A model generated the notes under the pieces. That model was not told the DNA's origin. It made no database searches and was given only the letters and a program-made list of their open reading frames with translations. Made by a program: the position numbers and the translations under genes. From Streptomyces sp. NBC_00525 (lineage in GTDB: Bacteria; Actinomycetota; Actinomycetes; Streptomycetales; Streptomycetaceae), in assembly GCF_036346595.1 (NCBI RefSeq), contig NZ_CP107834.1:1240001-1304000 (forward strand): a stretch of DNA of 64,000 nt. Direction: 5' to 3'. Positions 38,507 to 45,750 of this stretch are shown here, in pieces; positions within the stretch are counted from its first letter, which is position 1; each line of letters begins with the position of its first letter.

Positions 38507-38529
38507 TTGTCAGTGGCCGGCCGTACGGT
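38507..38529 (+). promoter_or_regulatory. RecA-NDp/PafBC-type promoter of the alkyltransferase gene
   Basis: TTGTCAGTGG (38507-38516), seven bases, TACGGT (38524-38529), six bases, ATG. Both boxes and both spacings are identical to those of uvrB in this window, and the transcript should be leaderless. Confidence 0.8.
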
Positions 38530-38535
38530 GGGGGC

Positions 38536-39078
38536 ATGGACAGCAACGGGGTCGTCGAGTGGACCGTCGTCGAGAGCGACATCGGTCCGCTGATGCTGGC
38601 CGCCACCGGAGCGGGGCTGGTGAGCGTCGTCTTCCACGCCCGCCCGGAGATACGGGACGCCGCGCTGGACCGGCTGCGCGACCGGCTCGGCGCGGAGCCC
38701 GTCGAGGCGCCCGGCTCCGCCCGGCTGGCGGAGCCGGTCCGCCAGTTCGCCGCGTACTTCGCGGGCACGCTGCGGGAGTTCTCGCTCGACCTGGACTGGT
38801 CGCTGACCGCGGGCTTCAACCGCCAGGTGCTGCGCGAGCTGGCGCAGGGTGTGCCGTACGGGGCGGTCGCGGGGTACGGCGAACTGGCCGACCGGGTCGG
38901 CCGGCCGGGGGCGGCCCAGGCGGTGGGGGCGGCCATGGGTGCCAACCCCCTGCCGGTGGTGGTGCCGTGCCACCGGGTGGTGGAGAACGACGGCGGCATG
39001 GGCGGCTTCGGCGGCGGCCTGGAGACGAAGCGGCGGCTGCTGGCCCTGGAGGGGGTACTGCCCGAACCACTGTTCTGA
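38536..39078 (+). CDS. ogt: Methylated-DNA--protein-cysteine methyltransferase
   Basis: Suicide DNA repair protein of 180 residues that moves alkyl groups from O6-alkylguanine to its own cysteine. The acceptor is C145 in PVVVPCHRVV, and the helix-turn-helix DNA-binding part has FNRQVLRELAQGVPYGAVAGYGELA. The usual RNase-H-like N-terminal domain is present. No Ada regulatory domain is attached, so it is the Ogt type. Expression is probably induced by DNA damage through the promoter overlapping its 5' end. Confidence 0.96.
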   Translation: MDSNGVVEWTVVESDIGPLMLAATGAGLVSVVFHARPEIRDAALDRLRDRLGAEPVEAPGSARLAEPVRQFAAYFAGTLREFSLDLDWSLTAGFNRQVLRELAQGVPYGAVAGYGELADRVGRPGAAQAVGAAMGANPLPVVVPCHRVVENDGGMGGFGGGLETKRRLLALEGVLPEPLF

Positions 39079-39083
39079 GGGGT

Positions 39084-39494
39084 TCACCGCCCTGACGGGT
39101 CCGGTCCTCGGCGTGCGACCAGGAGCGGCTGGAGGAAGCCGGTGGTCTCCGGGGCGTGCCAGGCCGGGGACGCCGGCCCCGCCTCCTCCCCGACCTGCGG
39201 GGGCGTGGAGACGGGGCGCTCGCGGCGCAGCCGGTCGTAGGGCCGGGTGGGGACCAGCAGCGCGCCGCCGGGCAGCGAGTTGTCGGCGCACACGACGTCG
39301 TAGGCGGTGCCGCTGCGGCCCTCGCCGTCGCCCTCGCTCCCGCCGCCGGGCCCGCGCGCGCCGAGGGCTCCGCCGATCAGGGCGTCGAGGGCGGTGGCCC
39401 GGCGGACAGCGTCGGTGAGGGTTTCGCGCCACTGGGCCGGGCCCGCGCGGGCCCGCGCGTTTGAGTCCTGCCCGCCCGCGACAGGGATGTGCAC
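39084..39494 (-). CDS. Hypothetical protein
   Basis: A reading frame of 136 residues on the minus strand. Codon third positions are nearly all G or C across the 3' two thirds, which supports coding. The C-terminal half has a defined look (TAYDVVCADNSLPGGALLVPT, then RPYDRLRRERP) but I recognise no family, no signal peptide and no membrane helix. The GTG start abuts the psuG ATG, leaving no room for a promoter or ribosome binding site outside psuG, and the first codons have poorer codon use, so the true start may lie further in. Confidence 0.55.
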   Translation of the reverse strand: MHIPVAGGQDSNARARAGPAQWRETLTDAVRRATALDALIGGALGARGPGGGSEGDGEGRSGTAYDVVCADNSLPGGALLVPTRPYDRLRRERPVSTPPQVGEEAGPASPAWHAPETTGFLQPLLVARRGPDPSGR

Positions 39495-40436
39495 ATGTCA
39501 CTCAATGCGCCTGTCGGTACCACCCCGTACGCGCCGGTCCTCTCCGCCGAGGTGCGGGCCGCCCTCGCCGACGGCCGACCGGTCGTCGCCCTGGAGTCGA
39601 CGATCATCGCCCACGGCCTGCCCCGCCCCCGCAATCTGCGGGTCGCCGCAGAGCTGGAGGGGCTGGTGCGGTCCGCCGGCGCCGTGCCCGCGACCGTCGC
39701 CGTGCTGGACGGCCGGGCCAGAATCGGGCTGGACGGGTCCGGGCTGGAGCGAGTGGCCGGGGACGAGGGGATGCGGAAGCTGGGCCACCGCGACCTCGCC
39801 CCGGCGCTGGCCACCGGGGCGAGCGGGGCGACGACCGTGTCCGCGACCGCGTTCCTGGCGGCCCGGTCCGGGCTGCGGGTCTTCGCGACGGGCGGCCTCG
39901 GCGGGGTGCACCGGGGCTGGACGCAGACCCAGGACGAGTCGGCGGACCTGCGGCTGCTGGCCCGGACCGGGATCACCGTGGTCTGCGCGGGCGTGAAGTC
40001 GATCCTGGACGTCCCGGCCACGCTGCAACGGCTGGAGACGCTGGGCGTCGGGGTGCTCGGCTACGGCACCGACACGTTCCCCGGCTTCTATCTGAGCAGT
40101 TCCGGCGAGCCGGTCGACTGGACGGTGACCTCGCCCGGGGAGGTGGCCGAGGTGATGCGGGCCGCGGACGCGCTCGGCGGACCCGAAGCCGCGCTGATCG
40201 TGGCCAACCCCGTACCGGAGGAGGAGCAGCTGGACCCCGCGCTGCACGACCGGGTGCTGGCCGAGGCGCTGGCGGCGTGCCGGGAGCGGGGGATCACGGG
40301 CCAGGCGGTCACGCCGTTCCTTCTCGGCCATCTGGTGCGGCACACCGGGGGCGCCTCGCTGGAGGCCAATCTCGCGGCGGTCCGGGGCAACGCGGTGCTC
40401 GCCGCCCGGATCGCCACCGCCTGGGCGGCGCGGTGA
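39495..40436 (+). CDS. psuG: Pseudouridine-5'-phosphate glycosidase
   Basis: Enzyme of 313 residues that reversibly splits pseudouridine 5'-phosphate into uracil and ribose-5-phosphate. Family landmarks are ALESTIIAHGLPRPRN near residue 33, ATGASGATTVSATAFLA, the FATGGLGGVHRG loop and AGVKSILDVPATLQRLETLGV. An ATG at 39495 was taken; a GTG two codons earlier is possible. The stop overlaps the start of the kinase gene (GTGA), giving the standard psuG-psuK pair for pseudouridine salvage from RNA turnover. Confidence 0.95.
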   Translation: MSLNAPVGTTPYAPVLSAEVRAALADGRPVVALESTIIAHGLPRPRNLRVAAELEGLVRSAGAVPATVAVLDGRARIGLDGSGLERVAGDEGMRKLGHRDLAPALATGASGATTVSATAFLAARSGLRVFATGGLGGVHRGWTQTQDESADLRLLARTGITVVCAGVKSILDVPATLQRLETLGVGVLGYGTDTFPGFYLSSSGEPVDWTVTSPGEVAEVMRAADALGGPEAALIVANPVPEEEQLDPALHDRVLAEALAACRERGITGQAVTPFLLGHLVRHTGGASLEANLAAVRGNAVLAARIATAWAAR

Positions 40437-41338
40437 GCGGCGGCCTCCTCGTCGTCGGGGACGTGGTCACCGATGTGGTGGCCCGGCACACGGCGGCGCT
40501 GGCCCACGGCACGGACACGGCCGCCGTGATCCGCACCCTGGCCGGCGGCGCGGGCGCCAATGTGGCCTGCTGGGCGGCGCGGGCGGGCTGCCGTGACGTG
40601 CGGCTGCTGGCCCGGGTCGGCGCCGACGCGGCGGACTGGCACCGGGGCCTGCTGCGGCGGGCGGGCGTACGGGGGCTGCTGGCGGTGGACGAGGAGGCGC
40701 CGACCGCGACCGTCGTCGCCCTGGTGGACTCCGCCGCCGAGCGCACGTTCCTCACGGACAGCGGCGCGGTGCTGCGGCTGTCCCCCGCCGACTGGTCGCC
40801 CTCGCTGCTCGACGGGATCGCCCACCTCCATCTCTCGGGCTATCTGCTGTTCGCCGGGCCGAGCCGGGCGACGGCCCTGCTCGCGCTGCGGGAGGCGGTA
40901 CGGCGCGGCGTCCCGGTGAGCGTCGATCCGGCGTCGGCGGGCTTCCTGGCCGGTCTGGGCGTCGACCGGTTCCTGGCCCTGACCGCGCGGGCCGACCTGC
41001 TGCTGCCCAACGCGGACGAGGCGCTGCTGCTCACGGGTCTGGCGGAACCGGCGGACGCGGCGGCCGAGTTGAGCCTGCCGGACCGCCGGGTGGTCGTCAC
41101 GCTGGGCGGGGGCGGGGCGCTGCTCGCCGCCGGGGGCGTGGTGACGGGCCGGGTGCCGGCGGCGCCGGTGCGGGCGGCCGTGGACTCGACGGGGGCGGGC
41201 GACGCGTTCACCGGCGGGTTCCTGGCGGCGCGGCTGGCGGGCGCGGACGACGTGGCGTGCGTGGAGGCGGGCTGCCGGGCGGGCGCGGAGGCGGTGGGCA
41301 CGGTGGGCGGGCGGCCGCCGCTGCCGGACGGCGCGTAG
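40433..41338 (+). CDS. psuK: PfkB-family kinase, probable pseudouridine kinase
   Basis: Sugar kinase of the ribokinase/PfkB family, 301 residues. It has the N-terminal GDVVTDVVA and GGAGANVACWAARAG block and the C-terminal anion-hole motif DSTGAGDAFTGGF with the catalytic aspartate. The GTG start overlaps the psuG stop, so substrate supply by this kinase (pseudouridine to its 5'-phosphate) for PsuG is the most likely role. On sequence alone it could be any PfkB kinase; the operon decides the call. Confidence 0.9.
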   Translation: MSGGLLVVGDVVTDVVARHTAALAHGTDTAAVIRTLAGGAGANVACWAARAGCRDVRLLARVGADAADWHRGLLRRAGVRGLLAVDEEAPTATVVALVDSAAERTFLTDSGAVLRLSPADWSPSLLDGIAHLHLSGYLLFAGPSRATALLALREAVRRGVPVSVDPASAGFLAGLGVDRFLALTARADLLLPNADEALLLTGLAEPADAAAELSLPDRRVVVTLGGGGALLAAGGVVTGRVPAAPVRAAVDSTGAGDAFTGGFLAARLAGADDVACVEAGCRAGAEAVGTVGGRPPLPDGA

Positions 41339-41382
41339 CGGGCGGCGGACCGGGGACGGCCGCGCCGGACAGGCCCTGGCCC

Positions 41383-42021
41383 TCAGCGCACGCCGGTCCA
41401 GGCCGGGCGGTGCGGGTCGTCGGCGCGCACCACCGCGTCCGCGTGGTCGGCGGGCGCCACCTCGTCCTCGTACCGGGCGAACGCCGGCAGGGTCCACCGT
41501 TGGTCCTGCAGGGTGCGGCGGCGCAGCGCGCCCGGGGAGAGGCGGAGGTGGACGGTGAGGTCGAAGGGGAACCAGTGCCCGAGGAGCAGCGGGCCGTGCA
41601 GGATCAGCACTCCGCCCTCGGCCAGGGGCCGGTACGGGCTGCGGGTCGCGCGGTCGGTCGCCGGGTCCCAGAGGTCGGGCAGGACGCGTCCGCTGCCGCC
41701 CGGCTCCAGGGGTGCGAACACCTCGCGCCACAGCGCGGCGGTGTCGAACCAGCTACCGAAGTACGAGTCGGGGTCCTGCTTGCCGTACTCGTACCGCAGG
41801 CTCGCCGGTCGCAGGAAGCCGTCGGTGGCGACGGGGAGCACGGCCCGGCCGCGCAGCCGCAGCGCTTCGGCGAGCGGTGCGGCCAGGTCGCCGGGGCGGG
41901 CGGCCGGGGCGCCGTCGACGGCGATCTTCAGCCAGGGGCCGCCGTCGCCGGGTTCCAGCGCGTCGGTGTGCGCGGCGAGCGCGTCCGTCAGCCGTTCCCG
42001 GGAGATCGCTTCGAATCGCAC
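41383..42021 (-). CDS. Uridine-kinase-like protein with degenerate P-loop
   Basis: A 212-residue protein with the overall plan of uridine kinases: a strand IAVDG near residue 30, the acidic site ATDGFLRPASLRYEYGKQDPDSYF, and a strand GVLILHGPLLLG before a C-terminal LRRRTLQDQRW helix. The P-loop reads DGAPAARPGDLAAPL and lacks the GK[ST] of Walker A, so phosphate binding must differ or the enzyme may be inactive as a kinase. The GTG start has no strong ribosome binding site. It is convergent with psuK and divergent from the small gene at 42109. Confidence 0.8.
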   Translation of the reverse strand: MRFEAISRERLTDALAAHTDALEPGDGGPWLKIAVDGAPAARPGDLAAPLAEALRLRGRAVLPVATDGFLRPASLRYEYGKQDPDSYFGSWFDTAALWREVFAPLEPGGSGRVLPDLWDPATDRATRSPYRPLAEGGVLILHGPLLLGHWFPFDLTVHLRLSPGALRRRTLQDQRWTLPAFARYEDEVAPADHADAVVRADDPHRPAWTGVR

Positions 42022-42108
42022 GCGTCCATCATCGCGCGTCCCGGCCCGGACCGTCCGGATGCCGGAAATCGCCCGGTGGCCGCCGCCGGGCCGGATACGG
42101 TCGGCGCC

Positions 42109-42474
42109 ATGGATCTCGCATTCGCCCGTACGTTCGCCGCGCAGTGGCAGGACGACTGGAACTCCCATGACCTGGAACGCATCCTGGCGCACTATCACGA
42201 GGACGTGACGTTCAGTTCGCCGATGATCGCGCGGCTCACCGGTGTCCCCTCGGGGACCGTACGCGGCAAGGCCGCCCTGCGCGCGTACTGGGCGCGCGGG
42301 CTCGAACTCATCCCGGACCTGGAGTTCGAGGTGATGGACGTCCGGGCGGGCGTCGACACGCTGGTCATCGACTACCGCAACCAGATCGGCGGCCGGGTCT
42401 ACGAGGTGCTGACCTTCCGCGACGGGCTGGTGAGCGCCGGTCTCGGCGCGTACGGCGAGACCGGCGCCCGCTGA
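42109..42474 (+). CDS. SnoaL/NTF2-like protein
   Basis: A 121-residue single-domain protein with the NTF2-like cone fold pattern: helix AAQWQDDWNSHDLERILAHY, then HEDVTFSSPMIARL, a GKAALRAYWARGLE helix and strands LEFEVMDVRAG and TLVIDYRNQIGGRVYEVLTF. Members include polyketide cyclases, isomerases and many uncharacterised proteins, so no substrate is assigned. Length fits the family. It starts 87 bases from the divergent kinase-like gene. Confidence 0.85.
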   Translation: MDLAFARTFAAQWQDDWNSHDLERILAHYHEDVTFSSPMIARLTGVPSGTVRGKAALRAYWARGLELIPDLEFEVMDVRAGVDTLVIDYRNQIGGRVYEVLTFRDGLVSAGLGAYGETGAR

Positions 42475-42502
42475 CCGCGGCGGGCCGGCGTCCCGGAGTG
42501 CG

Positions 42503-43009
42503 TCACTTCGCAGGACCGCACATCACCGGGTCGGCGTCGTAGGAGAGTTCGCTGCCCTGCGGCAGCAGATAGGTCACCCAGAGGACGACGGGCTCGCTGC
42601 CCAGGTTGCGCCCGATGTGGCGGTGGTCCGAGCCGGCGGGCTCCACGAAGGATGTGCCCGCGGGCGTCACCTCGACGGTGCAGTCGTCCAGGGTGCGGGT
42701 GAGCGTCCCGGACTTGACGACGACGATCAGCTGGCCCTTGTGGGTGTGCCAGCCGGTGGAGCCGCCCGGCGCGATGGTGGCGGTGGTGAAGGTGACGTCC
42801 GCCCGGCCCCGGGGCGCCCGCACGTGCAGCGGGCCGGTCGATGTGCCCTTGGCGACCTCGGTGGCGACCACCCCGCTGCCGGGCGTGGCACCGGCCGCCG
42901 TCGGTACGAAGGCGAGGGCGGCCACGCCCGCCGCGGTGACCAGGGCCCTGACCGGCCGGCCCTGCGGTCCCCGCCGTCCCGTGCGGCCCCGCTGTCTGTC
43001 GGTTCTCAC
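42503..43009 (-). CDS. Secreted cupin-domain protein
   Basis: A 168-residue exported protein. A basic N-terminus (RTDRQRGRTGRRGPQGR) and hydrophobic segment (about residues 21-40) form a signal peptide. The cupin barrel has motif 1 GWHTHKGQLIVVVKSGTL with two histidines, and motif 2 around EPAGSDHRHIGRN with further histidines, enough to bind a metal. One cysteine pair (DDCTVE and VMCGPA) could form a disulfide. The enzymatic activity is unknown. The GTG start has AGGAGAG at five bases. Confidence 0.88.
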   Translation of the reverse strand: MRTDRQRGRTGRRGPQGRPVRALVTAAGVAALAFVPTAAGATPGSGVVATEVAKGTSTGPLHVRAPRGRADVTFTTATIAPGGSTGWHTHKGQLIVVVKSGTLTRTLDDCTVEVTPAGTSFVEPAGSDHRHIGRNLGSEPVVLWVTYLLPQGSELSYDADPVMCGPAK

Positions 43010-43118
43010 GCGTCTCTCCTGTCGTCGGGTGTCACGGACATCCCAAATGCCGCGAAGCTACCCGGAACGGGACCGCGGGAATCACGCCCTCGGCATCCGG
43101 CCCAATCCACGGCGGCCG

Positions 43119-43814
43119 TCAGCGGCCGCGCAGTTCCTTGGCGAGGGCGCCGTCGCCCGACACCTCGATCCGGCCGTCCCCGACCGCCTCGGCGAGCGTC
43201 GGCTCGCCGCGCCCCAGCGCGAGGCACAGCTCCGCGTCGAGGGCGATGCGCGCGTCGGCGCGGTCGGCGGGCCCGTCCCCGTACACCGGCTCACCGGCCG
43301 CCACCTCCCCCGTACGGACGTGGAATTCGCCCTCGTCGAGATGGACGTCGAGCACGCCTTCGGCGGCAGGGCCGTCCGGGGCCCGGAGGGCGCGCAGCAG
43401 CGGGAGCGCGAACCAGTGGGCGCGGACCGCGTCGGTGGGCCGCCGTTCGGTCAGCGCGGGGGCGCCCCACTCGGCGAGCGCGGCGAGGACCGGCAGCAGT
43501 CCGTGCCCGCGCGCGGTGAGCGCGTACACCGAGGCGGCGGCCGGGGGCGGGAGCCGGCGGCGGGTGACGAGGCCGCCCTGCTCCATGTCCTTGAGCCGGG
43601 AGGCCAGGACGTCCGTGCTGACGCCCGGCAGGTCGGCGTGGAGATCGGTGTAGCGGCGGGGACCGGCCAGCAGTTCACGGACGATCAGCAGGGTCCAGCG
43701 GTCACCGACCGCGTCCAGCGCGCGGGCACTGGCGCAGAACTGGTCGTAACTCCGGCGGCGGGCCGGGCGGGTTGCGGGCTGTTGCTGACGTGGCATGCGA
43801 CGCAGTCTAGACAT
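43119..43814 (-). CDS. HxlR-family transcriptional regulator
   Basis: A 231-residue winged-helix regulator. The HxlR core (residues 20-115) has FCASARALDAVGDRWTLLIVREL, RRYTDLHADLPGVSTDVLASRL and a wing with GLVTRRRL. Only one cysteine (C26) lies in the usual redox-sensing N-terminal position, as in several thiol-sensing HxlR proteins. A C-terminal extension of about 110 residues (HWFALPLLRALRAPD ... AVGDGRIEVSGD) resembles an SCP2-like sterol/lipid-binding fold and may be a ligand domain. I chose the ATG with GGAAAG nine bases upstream; a second ATG is six codons in. Divergent from alaA, with tandem TTGG-N5-CCAA dyads between. Confidence 0.9.
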   Translation of the reverse strand: MSRLRRMPRQQQPATRPARRRSYDQFCASARALDAVGDRWTLLIVRELLAGPRRYTDLHADLPGVSTDVLASRLKDMEQGGLVTRRRLPPPAAASVYALTARGHGLLPVLAALAEWGAPALTERRPTDAVRAHWFALPLLRALRAPDGPAAEGVLDVHLDEGEFHVRTGEVAAGEPVYGDGPADRADARIALDAELCLALGRGEPTLAEAVGDGRIEVSGDGALAKELRGR

Positions 43815-43818
43815 GTTG

Positions 43819-43853
43819 TTGGACTTTCCAAGCCCGAGCTTGGTAAAACCAAG
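43819..43853. promoter_or_regulatory. Tandem TTGG-N5-CCAA dyads, likely HxlR operator
   Basis: Two inverted repeats lie between the HxlR gene and alaA: TTGGACTTTCCAA (43819-43831) and CTTGGTAAAACCAAG (43839-43853). Their centres are 21 bp apart, two turns on one DNA face. The first covers the ribosome binding site of the HxlR gene, implying autoregulation and joint control of alaA. Confidence 0.65.
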
Positions 43854-43881
43854 TATCGCAATCGGGTCGGGGAGGCACCGC

Positions 43882-45093
43882 ATGGAATTCCGCCAGTCCA
43901 GCAAGCTCAACGAGGTCTGTTACGAGATCCGGGGCCCCGTCATCGAGCACGCCAACGCCCTGGAGGAGGCGGGCCACAGCGTGCTGCGGCTCAACACGGG
44001 CAACCCGGCCCTCTTCGGCTTCGAGGCGCCGGAGGAGATCGTCCAGGACATGATCCGGATGCTGCCGCAGGCCCACGGCTACACGGACTCGCGCGGCATC
44101 CTGTCCGCCCGCCGCGCGGTGGCCCAGCGCTACCAGGCGATGGGCCTGACGGAGGTCGGGGTGGACGACATCTTCCTCGGCAACGGCGTCTCCGAGCTGA
44201 TCTCCATGGCCGTCCAGGGTCTGCTGGAGGACGGCGACGAAGTGCTCATCCCCTCCCCGGACTACCCGCTGTGGACCGCCGTGACGACGCTGGCCGGCGG
44301 GAAGGCCGTGCACTACACGTGCGACGAGGCGTCCGACTGGAACCCGGACATCGCCGACATGGCCTCGAAGATCACCGACCGCACCCGCGCCGTGGTGATC
44401 ATCAACCCCAACAACCCGACCGGCGCCGTCTATCCGCGCGAGGTCCTGGAGGACATCCTTGACCTGGCCCGCCGGCACGGCCTGATGGTGTTCGCCGACG
44501 AGATCTACGACCAGATCCTCTACGACGGCGCCGAGCACCACAGCGTGGCGGTGCTCGCCCCGGACCTGGTCTGCCTCACCTTCAGCGGCCTCTCGAAGAC
44601 GTACCGCGTGGCCGGGTTCCGCTCGGGCTGGATGGTCGTCTCGGGCCCGAAGCAGCACGCCCGCAGCTATCTGGAGGGGCTGACGATGCTCGCCTCCATG
44701 CGGCTGTGCCCCAACGCCCCCGCCCAGTACGCCATTCAGGCCGCGCTCGGCGGGCGGCAGTCGATCCGGGACCTGGTGGCGCCGGGCGGCAGGCTGCACG
44801 AGCAGCGCGACCGCGCCTGGCAGAAGCTGAACGAGATCCCCGGCGTCTCCTGCGTGAAGCCGAAGGGCGCCCTGTACGCCTTCCCGCGCATCGACCCGAA
44901 GGTCCACCCGATCGCCGACGACGAGAAGTTCGTCCTGGACCTGCTGCTGCGCGAGAAGATCCAGGTCGTCCAGGGCACCGGCTTCAACTGGCCCCGCCCG
45001 GACCACTTCCGTATCCTGACCCTGCCGTACGCCGACGACCTCGACGCCGCGATCAGCCGCATCGGCCGGTTCCTGGCGGGCTACCGGCAGTAG
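43882..45093 (+). CDS. alaA: Pyridoxal-phosphate aminotransferase (AlaA-like, alanine)
   Basis: Class I/II aminotransferase of 403 residues, PLP-dependent. The N-terminal RQSSKLNEVCYEIRGPV and LRLNTGNPALFGF match the AlaA/YfbQ type, which makes alanine from pyruvate and glutamate. The internal-aldimine lysine is in SGLSKTYRVAGFRSGW, and NPNNPTGAVYP and the final RILTLPY arginine bind cofactor and substrate. ATG with GGGGAGG at seven bases. Its 3' end overlaps the convergent HXXEE gene by 41 bases. The adjoining HxlR regulator and operator suggest it is not constitutively expressed. Confidence 0.93.
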   Translation: MEFRQSSKLNEVCYEIRGPVIEHANALEEAGHSVLRLNTGNPALFGFEAPEEIVQDMIRMLPQAHGYTDSRGILSARRAVAQRYQAMGLTEVGVDDIFLGNGVSELISMAVQGLLEDGDEVLIPSPDYPLWTAVTTLAGGKAVHYTCDEASDWNPDIADMASKITDRTRAVVIINPNNPTGAVYPREVLEDILDLARRHGLMVFADEIYDQILYDGAEHHSVAVLAPDLVCLTFSGLSKTYRVAGFRSGWMVVSGPKQHARSYLEGLTMLASMRLCPNAPAQYAIQAALGGRQSIRDLVAPGGRLHEQRDRAWQKLNEIPGVSCVKPKGALYAFPRIDPKVHPIADDEKFVLDLLLREKIQVVQGTGFNWPRPDHFRILTLPYADDLDAAISRIGRFLAGYRQ

Positions 45094-45652
45094 GGCCGGG
45101 GCCGCCCCGGCGTCGCGCCGGGCGCGGGCGCGACAGCAGCCGGGCCGCCGTGTGCACCCCGACCACGGCGACCGGCAGATACGCGAGGCCGGAGGCCGCC
45201 GAGCGGGTCCCGCCCAGCGGGATGCCCGCCGCCCGCAGTCGGCGCACCGCCCAGAGCGAGTACGGGATGACGACGGTCGGCGAGGTGGCCACCCCCGGTG
45301 TGTAGCCGCCGTACGCGGCCGACTGCGCCAGGTGCATTACGCCGTGCAGCCCGAACCCGGCCAGCGTGGAGCGGAAGAAGGCGCTGCGGCCGCCCGTGCG
45401 CGCGCCGTCCGCCGCGGCCGCCGCGACGACCACGCCCATGAGGCCGATGGCCGTGTTCACCTCGCGCTGCGAGAGGTCCAGGCGCTCCCACACCCGGTCG
45501 GGCAGCCACGGCAGCCGCTTCCGCAGCTCCGGCCGCGCGGTCCGCAGCCAGCCCGCCATGGTCGCGATCTCCTCCAAGTCGTTGGCCGCCCAGGCGGCCA
45601 GCAGCCCCCAGCTCACCGCCCCGGATACCCCGGTGGCCCCGTCGTCCTTCAT
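45053..45652 (-). CDS. HXXEE-domain membrane protein
   Basis: A 199-residue membrane protein with about five hydrophobic segments. The family motif near residue 24 usually reads H-x-x-E-E; here it is NDLEE, with asparagine in place of the histidine. GLHGVMHLAQSAAYGGYTPG in the middle holds two histidines at a helix end. The C-terminal 20 residues are an Arg/Gly/Pro tail that overlaps alaA. GGAGGGG lies five bases before the ATG. Function of the family is unknown. It is divergent from a tetR gene with a clear palindromic operator in between, so the TetR protein is its likely repressor. Confidence 0.85.
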   Translation of the reverse strand: MKDDGATGVSGAVSWGLLAAWAANDLEEIATMAGWLRTARPELRKRLPWLPDRVWERLDLSQREVNTAIGLMGVVVAAAAADGARTGGRSAFFRSTLAGFGLHGVMHLAQSAAYGGYTPGVATSPTVVIPYSLWAVRRLRAAGIPLGGTRSAASGLAYLPVAVVGVHTAARLLSRPRPARRRGGPGPTAGSPPGTGRCG

Positions 45653-45695
45653 GAACACCCCTCCGCGCCTCATGTGCCGGCAGTCGGCCGCAGCA

Positions 45696-45724
45696 TATAA
45701 TGCAACGCAACGTTGTGTTGCATT
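45696..45724. promoter_or_regulatory. TetR operator overlapping a perfect -10
   Basis: A 26-bp palindrome (45699-45724: AATGCAAC-G-CAACGTTG-T-GTTGCATT) has one mismatched pair. A perfect TATAAT (45696-45701) on the plus strand overlaps its left edge, 50 bases before the tetR ATG. No good -35 is seen. Binding here would block the tetR promoter and probably that of the divergent HXXEE gene. Confidence 0.75.
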
Positions 45725-45750
45725 TTTGTCCCGGACCGACTGGAGCCGCC

